A stretch of 55,795 bases of DNA from Clostridium tertium. GTDB lineage: Bacteria; Bacillota; Clostridia; Clostridiales; Clostridiaceae. Made by a program: the position numbers and the translations under genes. This document shows positions 26,808 through 35,518 of the stretch, one piece after another (the stretch's first letter is position 1; every line of letters begins with the position of its first letter). Below the pieces are notes generated by a model that made no database searches, was not told the origin of the DNA, and saw only the letters and a list, made by a program, of their open reading frames with translations. The stretch covers positions 1 to 55,795 of the forward strand of contig NZ_JAGGJY010000020.1 in assembly GCF_017873245.1 (NCBI RefSeq). The letters run 5' to 3'.

Positions 26808-29100
26808 ATCACTTGAATATAGAAATAAATTATTAAGAGGAAATTTTGGAGTCGAGCGTGAGACATTAAGAGTAAATGAAAATGGTGGATTAGCTTTAAC
26901 TAAGCATCCAGAAGTATTTGAATGCAAGATAAGTCATCCATATATAACTACTGATTTTTCAGAAAGTCAAATTGAGCTTATAACACCAACTTTAAATACT
27001 TTAGAAGAGGTTTATAGCTTTTTAAACTCTCTTTATGATATTACAGCATTAGAACTTAAGGATGAATATCTTTGGCCACAATCTATGCCATGTGATATTC
27101 CAGATGATGATTTAATACCTGTTGCAGATTATGGAAAGTGTGATACTGGCAAGGGAGCAAGTGATTATAGAAAAAAACTTTTGAAAAAGTATGGTGGAAA
27201 AAAGCAATTAATATCTGGAATACATTATAATTTTTCATTTAATGAAGAATTAATAAAAGATTTATACAAAGTGATTGGCAAAGAAGAAAGTTATAGAGAT
27301 TTTAGAGATAATATCTATTTAAAGGTAGTTAGAAATTATCTAAGATACAGGTGGTTACTTATATATCTTTTAGGTGGAACAACTATTATGCATAAGACAT
27401 TTGGAGAAAAATGTGTAGTAGATTTAAATAAGATAACAAATGATAGTTTTACTAATGATGGAGCCATATCTTATAGAAATAGTGAATGTGGGTACAAGAA
27501 TCCTATAGATTTATATCCAGAATATACTTCAGTTAAGGATTATGTTTCAAGCGTATATAGATTTATAGATGATAAGCTTATAGATAGTCATAAAGAGTTA
27601 TATACACAAATAAGACTAAAAGCAATAGATAACACTAGATTTTTAGATTCATTATTAGATGATGGTATAAATTATCTTGAGATAAGAAGTATAGATATAA
27701 ATCCATTTAATAAGGCTGGAATATCATTAGATGATTTAAACTTTATAAATATATTTACTATATACTTACTTGTTAAAGAAGAAAGTGATTATAAGAACTG
27801 GCAAGAAGAAGCTCAAAATAATCAAAATATAATTTCTATGTATGGACAAATGGATGTAACTTTATATAAAGATGGGAAAACTATATCTAAAAATGATTGG
27901 GCTATTCAAATATTAAATGAAATTAAAAATATGAATAATGAGCTATGCTTAGGAAAAGAAGAAATAATTAATAGCATGATAGAAAAAGTATTAGATCCTA
28001 AATTAACTTATGCGGCCAGAATTTCTGAAATGGTAAAGGAAGAAGGATTTATAGAAAGTCATTTAAAATTAGCTAAAGAATATCGAGAAGATGCTTATAA
28101 AAATAGATTTAAATTAGAAGGATTTGAAGACTTAGAGCTTTCAACTCAAATATTGATGAAGGAAGCTATGAAAAGAGGAATAAAGGTTGATGTAATAGAT
28201 AGAAGTGAAAACTTTATTTCATTAAAGAAAGGTAATCATATTGAATATGTAAAGCAAGCAACTAAAACTTCAAAAGATAGCTATATAACAGTTTTAATGA
28301 TGGAAAATAAAGTTGTTACAAAGGAAATTTTAAATAGAAATAATATAAAAGTTCCAAGTGGGTTTGAGTTCTTTTCTTTAGAAGATGCTATAGAAAATAT
28401 TAAAAGATTTGTTGATAAACCTATAGTAGTAAAACCAAAGTCAACTAACTTCGGAATTGGTATATCAATATTTAAGGATGGAGCAAAGGAAGAAGATATC
28501 AAAGAGGCTTTTGAAATAGCTTTTGCAAGTGACAATACAGTTTTAGTTGAAGAATTTATTAAAGGAAAAGAATATAGATTTTTAGTAATAGGAGATAAAG
28601 TGCCTGGAATTCTTCATAGAGTGCCAGCAAATGTTATTGGAAATGGCAAAAGTACAATTAAAGAACTTGTTGAAGAAAAAAATAAAAGTTCACTTAGAGG
28701 AAAGGGCTATAAAACTCCATTAGAAAAAATAAATTTAGATGATCATGCAAAGTTATTCTTAAAACAAGAAGGAAAAGACTTTGACTATATTCCTAATGAA
28801 GATGAAATTGTATATCTAAGAGAAAACTCAAATATTAGTACAGGTGGAGATAGTATAGATTATACAGATTTAATACCACAAAGGTTTAAAGATATAGCTG
28901 TAGAATCAGCAAAATCAGTTGGTGCGAATATTTGTGGTGTTGATATGATGATAGAAGACTATAGTGATGAAAATTCAAGCTATGCAATAATTGAACTTAA
29001 TTTTAATCCTGCAATTCATATACATTCATATCCTTATAAAGGAGAAGAAAGAGAAATTGCAAAGGAAATACTAAATACTCTTGAATTATTAAATAAATAG
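26791..29100 (+). CDS. gshAB: Bifunctional glutamate-cysteine ligase/glutathione synthetase
   Basis: A 769-residue fused enzyme (GshAB, also called GshF) that makes glutathione from glutamate, cysteine and glycine. The N-terminal half (about 1-440) is a gamma-glutamylcysteine ligase domain starting LLRGNFGVERETLRVNENG, with the SESQIELITPT-type motif (here SESQIELITPT at about 52-62). The C-terminal half is an ATP-grasp domain (about 480-765) with VVKPKSTNFGIGISIF and VDMMIEDYSDENSSYAIIELNFNPA (metal and ATP ligands E/N). RBS AAGGAG (26778-26783) is inside the MATE gene, and the 17-bp overlap implies translational coupling. Fused GshAB is known from some Gram-positive bacteria and Clostridium. 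Confidence 0.96.
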   Translation: MLDVIKSLEYRNKLLRGNFGVERETLRVNENGGLALTKHPEVFECKISHPYITTDFSESQIELITPTLNTLEEVYSFLNSLYDITALELKDEYLWPQSMPCDIPDDDLIPVADYGKCDTGKGASDYRKKLLKKYGGKKQLISGIHYNFSFNEELIKDLYKVIGKEESYRDFRDNIYLKVVRNYLRYRWLLIYLLGGTTIMHKTFGEKCVVDLNKITNDSFTNDGAISYRNSECGYKNPIDLYPEYTSVKDYVSSVYRFIDDKLIDSHKELYTQIRLKAIDNTRFLDSLLDDGINYLEIRSIDINPFNKAGISLDDLNFINIFTIYLLVKEESDYKNWQEEAQNNQNIISMYGQMDVTLYKDGKTISKNDWAIQILNEIKNMNNELCLGKEEIINSMIEKVLDPKLTYAARISEMVKEEGFIESHLKLAKEYREDAYKNRFKLEGFEDLELSTQILMKEAMKRGIKVDVIDRSENFISLKKGNHIEYVKQATKTSKDSYITVLMMENKVVTKEILNRNNIKVPSGFEFFSLEDAIENIKRFVDKPIVVKPKSTNFGIGISIFKDGAKEEDIKEAFEIAFASDNTVLVEEFIKGKEYRFLVIGDKVPGILHRVPANVIGNGKSTIKELVEEKNKSSLRGKGYKTPLEKINLDDHAKLFLKQEGKDFDYIPNEDEIVYLRENSNISTGGDSIDYTDLIPQRFKDIAVESAKSVGANICGVDMMIEDYSDENSSYAIIELNFNPAIHIHSYPYKGEEREIAKEILNTLELLNK

Positions 29101-29111
29101 ATATCAAATAA

Positions 29112-29160
29112 AAAGAACTTTTCTTAACTAAATTGTTGTAGAGAAGTTTTTTTATTTATT
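29112..29160 (+). terminator. Terminator after gshAB
   Basis: AACTTTTCT pairs with AGAGAAGTT (one G-U) across a 20-base AT loop and is followed by TTTTTTTATTTATTTT. Confidence 0.85.
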
Positions 29161-29468
29161 TTGGTACATTTACAAAAATATTAACTAGTTATTGTAGATT
29201 ACTTTGACAACTGCAAAATATTTCATTAATGGATACATATAGATTGTTAGTCTTTGAGTAATGTATATAAGAATAGATATATTAAAGAATAATATTAAAT
29301 AGATTAATGGTAATATTAGAAAGAGAAAGTATGTATAAATATTATATAAATATGGAAATACAATAAGAAAATATAGTAAAATAAACTGATAGAGAATATT
29401 TATTTTACTTTATATCTCCAAGGTTTAAATGATAGATTTAAGCGATATAAAAGGAATGAGGAGTGATA
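29161..29468. other. AT-rich intergenic region before M42 peptidase gene
   Basis: No gene of credible length. A TTGACA at 29204-29209 is followed 17 bp later only by TAATGG, a weak -10. RBS GAGGAG at 29458-29463 serves the M42 gene. Confidence 0.4.
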
Positions 29469-30509
29469 ATGATGCAATATAGTATTAATAAAGAATACGT
29501 ATTAAATACTGCTAAAAGAATATTGGAGTTTGATAGTCCAACAGGATTTTGTTTTGATATTATTAAGGTGATTGAGGAAATTTCAAAGAGTTTTGGATAT
29601 AAGTTTGAAACAACGAACAAGGGATGTGGAATAATAACAATACCAGGAAAAAGTAATGATAAAGTTATAGGACTTGCAGCTCATGTAGATACATTAGGAG
29701 CAATGGTTAGGTCTATTACTAATAATGGAACACTAAAGTTCACTTTGTTAGGAGGTCCAATTCCCCCAACTTTAGATAGTGAATATTGTAAGATAAGAAC
29801 TAGAGATGGAAGAATATATACAGGAACATTTTTAAGTACAAGTCCAGCAGCTCATGTTTATCCGGATAGTAAGGAAAAGAAACGTGATCCAGAAAATATG
29901 GAAGTTAGAATTGATGAAAAGGTGCTTTCAAAAAAGGATGTTGAAGAGCTTGGAATATGTCCTGGAGATTTTATTTTTATAGATCCTAAAACAACAATAA
30001 CTGAAAGTGGATTTATAAAATCAAGATTTATAGATGATAAAGGTAGCGTAGCTGCATTAATGGGATTATTAGAAATCTTTAATAGAGAAAAAATAACTCC
30101 TAAGTACACAACAAAGTTATTTGTTTCTATATATGAGGAAGTTGGGCATGGAGCCTCATATATTCCAAAGGATATAACTGAAATGATAGCAGTAGATATG
30201 GGATGTATTGGAGATGATTTAAGTTGTACTGAATATGATGTATCAATTTGTGCGAAAGACTCCGGTGGACCTTATGATTATAATATGGTTACATCTCTTA
30301 TAGAATTGGCTAAAGAAAATGATATAAAATATGCAGTAGACATTTATCCTATGTATGGATCAGATGTAGGAGCTGCCTTAAGAGGAGGAAATGATATAAG
30401 GGGAGCACTTATAGGACCAGGGGTTCATGCTTCACATGGAATGGAAAGAACACACTATGAAGGATTAGAAAATACAATAAAGTTACTTGTAGCATATTTA
30501 ATGAACTAA
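29469..30509 (+). CDS. M42-family metallopeptidase (aminopeptidase/deblocking type)
   Basis: A 346-residue M42 zinc peptidase, cytosolic. Visible metal-site residues are H72 and D74 (AAHVDTLGA), D190 (SRFIDDKGSVAA), E223/E224 (YEEVGHGAS), D243 (VDMGCIGDD) and a C-terminal His in VHASHGMERTHYEG. The family forms dodecameric shells and trims N-terminal residues of peptides. Start 29469 is favoured by RBS GAGGAG (29458-29463); an in-frame GTG at 29463 overlaps the RBS and ATG 29472 is also possible. Monocistronic in appearance, though no clear terminator follows before the DedA gene. Confidence 0.92.
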   Translation: MMQYSINKEYVLNTAKRILEFDSPTGFCFDIIKVIEEISKSFGYKFETTNKGCGIITIPGKSNDKVIGLAAHVDTLGAMVRSITNNGTLKFTLLGGPIPPTLDSEYCKIRTRDGRIYTGTFLSTSPAAHVYPDSKEKKRDPENMEVRIDEKVLSKKDVEELGICPGDFIFIDPKTTITESGFIKSRFIDDKGSVAALMGLLEIFNREKITPKYTTKLFVSIYEEVGHGASYIPKDITEMIAVDMGCIGDDLSCTEYDVSICAKDSGGPYDYNMVTSLIELAKENDIKYAVDIYPMYGSDVGAALRGGNDIRGALIGPGVHASHGMERTHYEGLENTIKLLVAYLMN

Positions 30510-30618
30510 ATAATATAAAAGTATAATTAAGTAAAAATTAAGGAAAACAATATTTAATTTTAAGAAAGATAGGGTAAAATAAAAGTCATCAACATATATA
30601 GCTTGGAGTGTAGATGAA

Positions 30619-31119
30619 ATGGATAATATTCAAATAGTAATAGAATATTTTGCAAGATATGGCTTAATATTTTTATTTATAATTATATTTTTAGAATACT
30701 TAAATTTTCCGGGATTAGGAGCTGCTATAATAATGCCAGCTATAGGGATAGCTGTGGCAAAGTCAGGAATTAACTTTTTTGTAGCATTAGCAATATCTGT
30801 TTTGGCAGGTGCGTTAGCAAGCTACGTTTTATTTGGTATATCTTATTGGTTTGGAAAACCAATATTAACTAAGGTATACAATAAGTTTCCAAAGGCTCGG
30901 AAATCTATTGATAAGGTATGCTTTTACATAGAAAATTATGGGGACAAGGGAGTTTTAATAACTAGACTAATTCCAGTAGGAAGAACGTTAATACCTTTCG
31001 TTGCTGGAATGTTTAGAATGAATATAATAAATTTTTCTATTTATTCAACTATTGGTATAGCAATATGGAATGCAGTATTCATATATGCAGGATACGCTTT
31101 TGGAAGTTGGTTTATGTAA
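30619..31119 (+). CDS. DedA-family membrane protein
   Basis: A 166-residue DedA/SNARE-associated-domain protein with about five hydrophobic segments. The conserved C-terminal motif is clear: LITRLIPVGRTLIPFVAGMFRMNIINFSIYSTIG, i.e. R-x2-P-x-G-R...P-x-x-A-G-x-x-x-M. It is a little shorter than most members (about 200). DedA proteins support lipid flipping, such as undecaprenyl phosphate or phosphatidylethanolamine recycling, and envelope integrity. RBS TTGGAG is about 11 bases upstream; a different-frame ATG at 30614 is ignored. Confidence 0.9.
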   Translation: MDNIQIVIEYFARYGLIFLFIIIFLEYLNFPGLGAAIIMPAIGIAVAKSGINFFVALAISVLAGALASYVLFGISYWFGKPILTKVYNKFPKARKSIDKVCFYIENYGDKGVLITRLIPVGRTLIPFVAGMFRMNIINFSIYSTIGIAIWNAVFIYAGYAFGSWFM

Positions 31120-31202
31120 AGAAATAAAAGGTTGCTATAAAAAGAACATTTTACATAAGAGTGAATATATTATATTATAAATTAGCTTAAGGAGTGAGAT
31201 AT

Positions 31203-32864
31203 ATGGTTTCAAGCGAACCAAATGAAAAAGCTTCGAAAAATGAGCTAGAAGAAAATGCAGAAGATAAAGTAGAAGTAAAGTGTTGTAATGATAATATATG
31301 TTTTATAGTTAATCCTTCTGATCCATTTACAATTCCCAAATTCATAGATAAATTGCTGATTCCTGAAACAGCAAAGCCTATATATGATACTAATAATGAG
31401 TATAAAGATAATGAAAAACATTATCATATTACTATGAAAGAAGCAGAACATTATTTTTCATCATATTTTCCACCAACCAAGATATGGGGATATAATGGAT
31501 TATATCCTGGTCCAACAATAGAGGCATTTAAGAATATAAGTACCAATGTATTATGGGATAATAAATTGCCTGATAAGCATTTTTTGCCCTATGATACAAC
31601 CTTGCATGGAACAGTAGATGACCCAGAAGGTAAAACTGTTGTTCATTTACACGGCGCAAAGGTTGAAAGTAGTAGTGATGGACATCCAGAAGCTTGGTTC
31701 ACTAATGGATTTAAAGTTACAGGACCTGAGTTTACTAGAAAAGTTTACGAATATACAAATTATCAATCAGGGACTACACTATGGTATCATGATCATGCCA
31801 TGGGACAAACAAGATTAAATGTATATGCAGGTCTTGCAGGTTTTTATATCCTTAGAGATTTATTAGAAGAAAGATTAAATTTGCCTAAGGGGAAATATGA
31901 AGTTCCTCTTTTAGTACAAGATAAATCATTTACTGAAGAAGGAGAATTATTTTATCCAGCAGCTCCACCATTTCCAGTTAGTGTATTTCCGTCAATAGTA
32001 CCTGGATTCTTTGGGGATACAATAGTAGTAAATGGTAAAGTTTGGCCGTATTTAGATGTTGAGCCTCGTAAGTATAGATTCAGAATTTTAAATGCTTCAA
32101 ATAGACGTCAATATATTATGAGACTTTCTAATAATGAAGAATTTATTCAAATAGGTACTGATGGAGGATTAATAGAAGAACCTGTTAACCTAACATCATT
32201 TAAGTTAATGCCAGCTGAAAGAATTGATATTATAATAGATTTTTCACAACATGTTGGAGAAAGAATTATATTAATGAATGACGATACTAATGCTGATATA
32301 TCAGGAACTAATATGATTATGAGATTTAATGTTGTAAAGCCATTACAAGGCGAAGATACAAGCGTTGTTCCAAGTACTCTTAGAGTGGTACACCCACTAA
32401 ATAAAGATTTAGTAAGAAGAAAAAGAAAAGTATCTTTTGGAGCTATGACTGATCGTTATGGTAGGCCTATGCTTATGATTGATAATATGACTTGGAGTGA
32501 TCCTGTTACTGAGAAACCTGAACTTGATAGTATTGAAATATGGAATTTAATAAATCCAATGCCTCTGCCTCATCCAATTCACATCCATTTAATTCAATTT
32601 AAAATTCTTTGGAGAAGACCTTTTGATGTTGAGGCTTATAATAATACAGGTGAAGTAATTTATACTGGACCAAAAGAAGAGCCTCATGATTATGAAAGAG
32701 GATTCAAAGATACAGTAGATTCTGAGGCAGGAAAAGTAACTAGAATTATAATGCAATTTAAAGGTTATGCAGGTAATTATGTATGGCATTGTCATTTCTT
32801 AGAGCATGAAGACTATGAAATGATGAGACCTTTAAAAGTTGTAGAATGTAATTGTGTAAAATGA
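31203..32864 (+). CDS. Multicopper oxidase (CotA/bilirubin oxidase-like)
   Basis: A 553-residue three-cupredoxin multicopper oxidase. All copper ligands are present: H148/H150 (HLHG), H196/H198 (WYHDHA), H457/H460/H462 (HPIHIH), H529-C530-H531 with H535 and axial M540 (WHCHFLEHEDYEMM). These make the T1 site and the T2/T3 trinuclear centre. There is no signal peptide; the N-terminal 50 residues are acidic and Cys-containing (KCCNDNIC). This is like spore-coat CotA laccase, which is made in the mother cell without export. Start 31203 follows RBS AAGGAG (31189-31194); GTG 31194 overlaps that RBS. A terminator follows. Full oxygen-reducing chemistry is unexpected in an anaerobe, so a spore-coat or oxygen-defence role is plausible. 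Confidence 0.93.
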   Translation: MVSSEPNEKASKNELEENAEDKVEVKCCNDNICFIVNPSDPFTIPKFIDKLLIPETAKPIYDTNNEYKDNEKHYHITMKEAEHYFSSYFPPTKIWGYNGLYPGPTIEAFKNISTNVLWDNKLPDKHFLPYDTTLHGTVDDPEGKTVVHLHGAKVESSSDGHPEAWFTNGFKVTGPEFTRKVYEYTNYQSGTTLWYHDHAMGQTRLNVYAGLAGFYILRDLLEERLNLPKGKYEVPLLVQDKSFTEEGELFYPAAPPFPVSVFPSIVPGFFGDTIVVNGKVWPYLDVEPRKYRFRILNASNRRQYIMRLSNNEEFIQIGTDGGLIEEPVNLTSFKLMPAERIDIIIDFSQHVGERIILMNDDTNADISGTNMIMRFNVVKPLQGEDTSVVPSTLRVVHPLNKDLVRRKRKVSFGAMTDRYGRPMLMIDNMTWSDPVTEKPELDSIEIWNLINPMPLPHPIHIHLIQFKILWRRPFDVEAYNNTGEVIYTGPKEEPHDYERGFKDTVDSEAGKVTRIIMQFKGYAGNYVWHCHFLEHEDYEMMRPLKVVECNCVK

Positions 32865-32890
32865 TATAATAATGTTATCTAAAATAATTG

Positions 32891-32926
32891 GACAGTAGGT
32901 AGAGTATCTATCTACTGTTTTTTATA
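32891..32926 (+). terminator. Terminator after multicopper oxidase gene
   Basis: ACAGTAGGTAGA/GTATC/TATCTACTGT hairpin followed by TTTTTTAT. Confidence 0.9.
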
Positions 32927-32949
32927 AAGTAAAGATAATGGGAGGATAT

Positions 32950-33552
32950 ATGTATACGAATATAATTTTTGATATTGGAAATGTATTATTAAGTTTCAAT
33001 CCAAAAGAATATTTAAAAGAAAAGATAACAGAGGAAAAAATAGAGGATTTATATAGGGAAATTTTTCAAAGTGAAGAATGGGTTATGTTAGATAGAGGTA
33101 CTATAACAGAAAATGAAGCAATTAATAAAATAATTGATAGGAATAGTAAGTATGGAGATGATATTAAATTAGTTTTTGAAGATTGGTATAATATATTAAA
33201 ACCTATTGAAGAAACTATAGAAATTCTAAAAGATTTAAAGAATAATGGATATAAGATATTTTATTTATCTAATTTTCATTATTTAGCTTTTAAAGATGTG
33301 AAAAGGAAAAATAATTTTTTTGAGTTATTTGATGGTGGAGTAGTATCTTACGAAGAAAAGTTGATTAAGCCTGAAGAAGAAATATATAAGCTAATATTAA
33401 AAAGATATAATTTAATAGCAGAAGAATCTATATTTATTGATGATACAAAATTAAACATAGAGGGAGCAGAGAAACTTAGTATTAATACTTTATTATTTGA
33501 AACTCCACAAAAACTGAGAAGTGATTTAAAGAATTTAAATATAAATATTTAA
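32950..33552 (+). CDS. HAD-superfamily hydrolase (YihX-like)
   Basis: A 200-residue haloacid dehalogenase-type phosphatase. Motif I is FDIGNVLL with nucleophile D8, where a Gly-Asn takes the place of the usual second Asp, as in YihX-type sugar phosphatases. Motif II Ser is in YFLSNFH, motif III Lys in EKLIKPEEEIY and motif IV FIDDTKLNIEGA. Start 32950 follows GGGAGG (32940-32945), although the 4-base spacing is short; an in-frame ATG at 32938 would include that RBS and add four residues. Substrate unknown. Confidence 0.85.
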   Translation: MYTNIIFDIGNVLLSFNPKEYLKEKITEEKIEDLYREIFQSEEWVMLDRGTITENEAINKIIDRNSKYGDDIKLVFEDWYNILKPIEETIEILKDLKNNGYKIFYLSNFHYLAFKDVKRKNNFFELFDGGVVSYEEKLIKPEEEIYKLILKRYNLIAEESIFIDDTKLNIEGAEKLSINTLLFETPQKLRSDLKNLNINI

Positions 33553-33560
33553 TAGGAACG

Positions 33561-33610
33561 ATAGAAACTATATTTAAAGTTATTTTTAAGAATAGTTTCT
33601 ATTTTTTATT
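33561..33610 (+). terminator. Terminator after HAD gene
   Basis: A perfect 11-bp stem, ATAGAAACTAT at 33561-33571 with ATAGTTTCTAT at 33592-33602, followed by TTTTTATTTC. Confidence 0.9.
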
Positions 33611-33845
33611 TCTTTAGTTTAAAGTAATTATATAAATTTACGTTTATTAGGAGAAAAGTAATGAAATAATAAAAACTATATGTACTTACTTTTTTTAGGT
33701 TGTTTTCAAAACATCTTATTATAAATAACTAGCATTGTTAAAATTAGTGCTATGGGGTAAAATAAATAATACTATTTAATAACAGTAAATAGGTTTATTA
33801 GGAAATATATTTAAATAACAGTATTAAAAAAAGTGAGGTATTTTA

Positions 33846-35291
33846 ATGAAGATAGATAAATTTGAGAATATGAATTTAAGTGAAGAAATTCTTAAGGCAT
33901 TAAAGAATTTAGGATTTGAAAAGCCATCTGAAGTTCAACAAGAAGTTATTCCATATATATTAGATAAAAAGGATTTAGTAGTAAAATCTCAAACAGGAAG
34001 TGGAAAAACAGCAAGCTTTGGTATTCCTTTATGTGAATTAGTAAATGTGGAAGAAAATAAGGTGAAAGCTTTAATATTAGTCCCAACAAGAGAACTTGCA
34101 ATTCAAGTAAAAGAAGATATATCAAATATAGGGAGATTGAAAAAAGTTAGGTGTGCGGCCATTTTTGGAAAACAGCCTTTTAATGAACAAATAAGAGAGC
34201 TGAAGCAAAGAGTACATATAGTATGTGGAACTCCTGGAAGGGTTATAGATCATATTGAAAGAGGAAATTTAAATACAAATGATATAGATTTTGTAATAAT
34301 AGATGAAGCTGATAAAATGCTAAATATGGGATTTATAGATCAAATTAGAGATGTATTAGATAAGCTACCACAATCAAAAAATACAGCATTATTTTCAGCT
34401 ACAATTCCAAAGGAGATAGAGGGATTATATTCAAATTATATGAATAATCCAGCTGTACTTAATATAAAATCAAAGGTATTTAACAGAGATAAAATTTCTG
34501 AAAAATATTTAAATGTAGATAGAGAAGAAAAGTTTAAGTATTTATTAAAATCACTTTATGCATTTACAGATGAATCAGCAATAATTTTCTGTAATACTAA
34601 GGATTCAGTTAGAAATTTAAGTTCTTTATTGAAGAAAGAAAAAATTAGTGTTAAGGAACTACATGGAGATATGGATCAAAAAGATAGATTAGCAACTATG
34701 GAGAATTTCAAAAATAAAGAATTTAAAGTACTTGTAGCTACTGATGTTGCAGCAAGGGGAATACATATAAACCATATAACTAATGTATTCAATTATGAAG
34801 TTCCAATGGAAAAAGAAAGTTATGTACATAGAATAGGAAGAAGTGGAAGAGGTGATAAAAAAGGACTTGCAATATCTTTAGTATCTAAAGGAGAAAGAAG
34901 ATTTTTAAATGAAATCGAAGAATATATAAATTACAGCATAGAAGAAGCTAATCTTCCCGAATATGAAGAAATAATAGAAGGAAGAAAAAGATTTTTTGAA
35001 AGTCAAAAAAATGATTATAATAATAAAACAAATGTTAAGAAGAATATTCACAATGAAGTTACTAAGATACATATAACAGCAGGAAAAAAGAAGAAAATAA
35101 GAAATATTGATATAGTAGGTGCCTTTAGTAATCTAGAAGAATTAACAGGAGAAGATATTGGAATAATAGATGTTCAAGAGGGGCATTCTTTTGTTGATAT
35201 TTTAAATGGTAAAGGTAATTTAATATTAAAAAGATATAAGGAAATAAAATTAAAGGGAAAAGTTGCTAAGTTAAGCAAAGCTAAAAATTAA
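33846..35291 (+). CDS. dbpA: DbpA-like DEAD-box RNA helicase
   Basis: A 481-residue DEAD-box helicase. The Q-motif Gln is near 31, Walker A SQTGSGKT at 48-55, DEAD at 153-156, SAT at 184-186, ATDVAARG in motif V and HRIGRSGR in motif VI. After the core (about 1-375) there is a linker and a C-terminal DbpA RNA-binding domain (about 405-475), which in DbpA/YxiN recognises hairpin 92 of 23S rRNA and targets the enzyme to large-subunit assembly. The RBS GTGAGGT precedes the ATG. The long AT-rich leader has a possible stem (33768-33825), so cold-shock control is imaginable but unproven. Confidence 0.93.
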   Translation: MKIDKFENMNLSEEILKALKNLGFEKPSEVQQEVIPYILDKKDLVVKSQTGSGKTASFGIPLCELVNVEENKVKALILVPTRELAIQVKEDISNIGRLKKVRCAAIFGKQPFNEQIRELKQRVHIVCGTPGRVIDHIERGNLNTNDIDFVIIDEADKMLNMGFIDQIRDVLDKLPQSKNTALFSATIPKEIEGLYSNYMNNPAVLNIKSKVFNRDKISEKYLNVDREEKFKYLLKSLYAFTDESAIIFCNTKDSVRNLSSLLKKEKISVKELHGDMDQKDRLATMENFKNKEFKVLVATDVAARGIHINHITNVFNYEVPMEKESYVHRIGRSGRGDKKGLAISLVSKGERRFLNEIEEYINYSIEEANLPEYEEIIEGRKRFFESQKNDYNNKTNVKKNIHNEVTKIHITAGKKKKIRNIDIVGAFSNLEELTGEDIGIIDVQEGHSFVDILNGKGNLILKRYKEIKLKGKVAKLSKAKN

Positions 35292-35321
35292 AAGATATAA
35301 TTCTTAATATTTATGTATATA

Positions 35322-35380
35322 AGAGAATGATTTGTAAAAGTTTAAAAAGCCTTTACGAGTCATTCCTTTATTTTATATTA
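35322..35380 (+). terminator. Terminator after dbpA
   Basis: GAATGATTTGTAAAAG pairs with CCTTTACGAGTCATTC, including G-U pairs and one A-C mismatch, and is followed by a T-rich tail. Confidence 0.75.
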
Positions 35381-35518
35381 GAATCAATGGTATTTGTAAT
35401 TTATTAAAAATCTAATATAGTTTTAATTAAATAAGTTGTATCTAATATCTTTAAATATAAATTTAAAAAACTTGAATGGTATACACGAAAAATTGTATAA
35501 TTATAGTAAGAAAAAATA

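Noticed and set aside
29161..29468. TTGACA near 29204 as a promoter for the M42 gene.
   Set aside because: The -10 hexamer at the correct distance (TAATGG) is poor and other AT-rich candidates are equally possible.
33651..33669. AGGAGAAAAGTAATGAAATAA, a good RBS followed by a two-codon ORF upstream of dbpA.
   Set aside because: A start-stop pair this short has no independent support and is expected by chance in AT-rich DNA.
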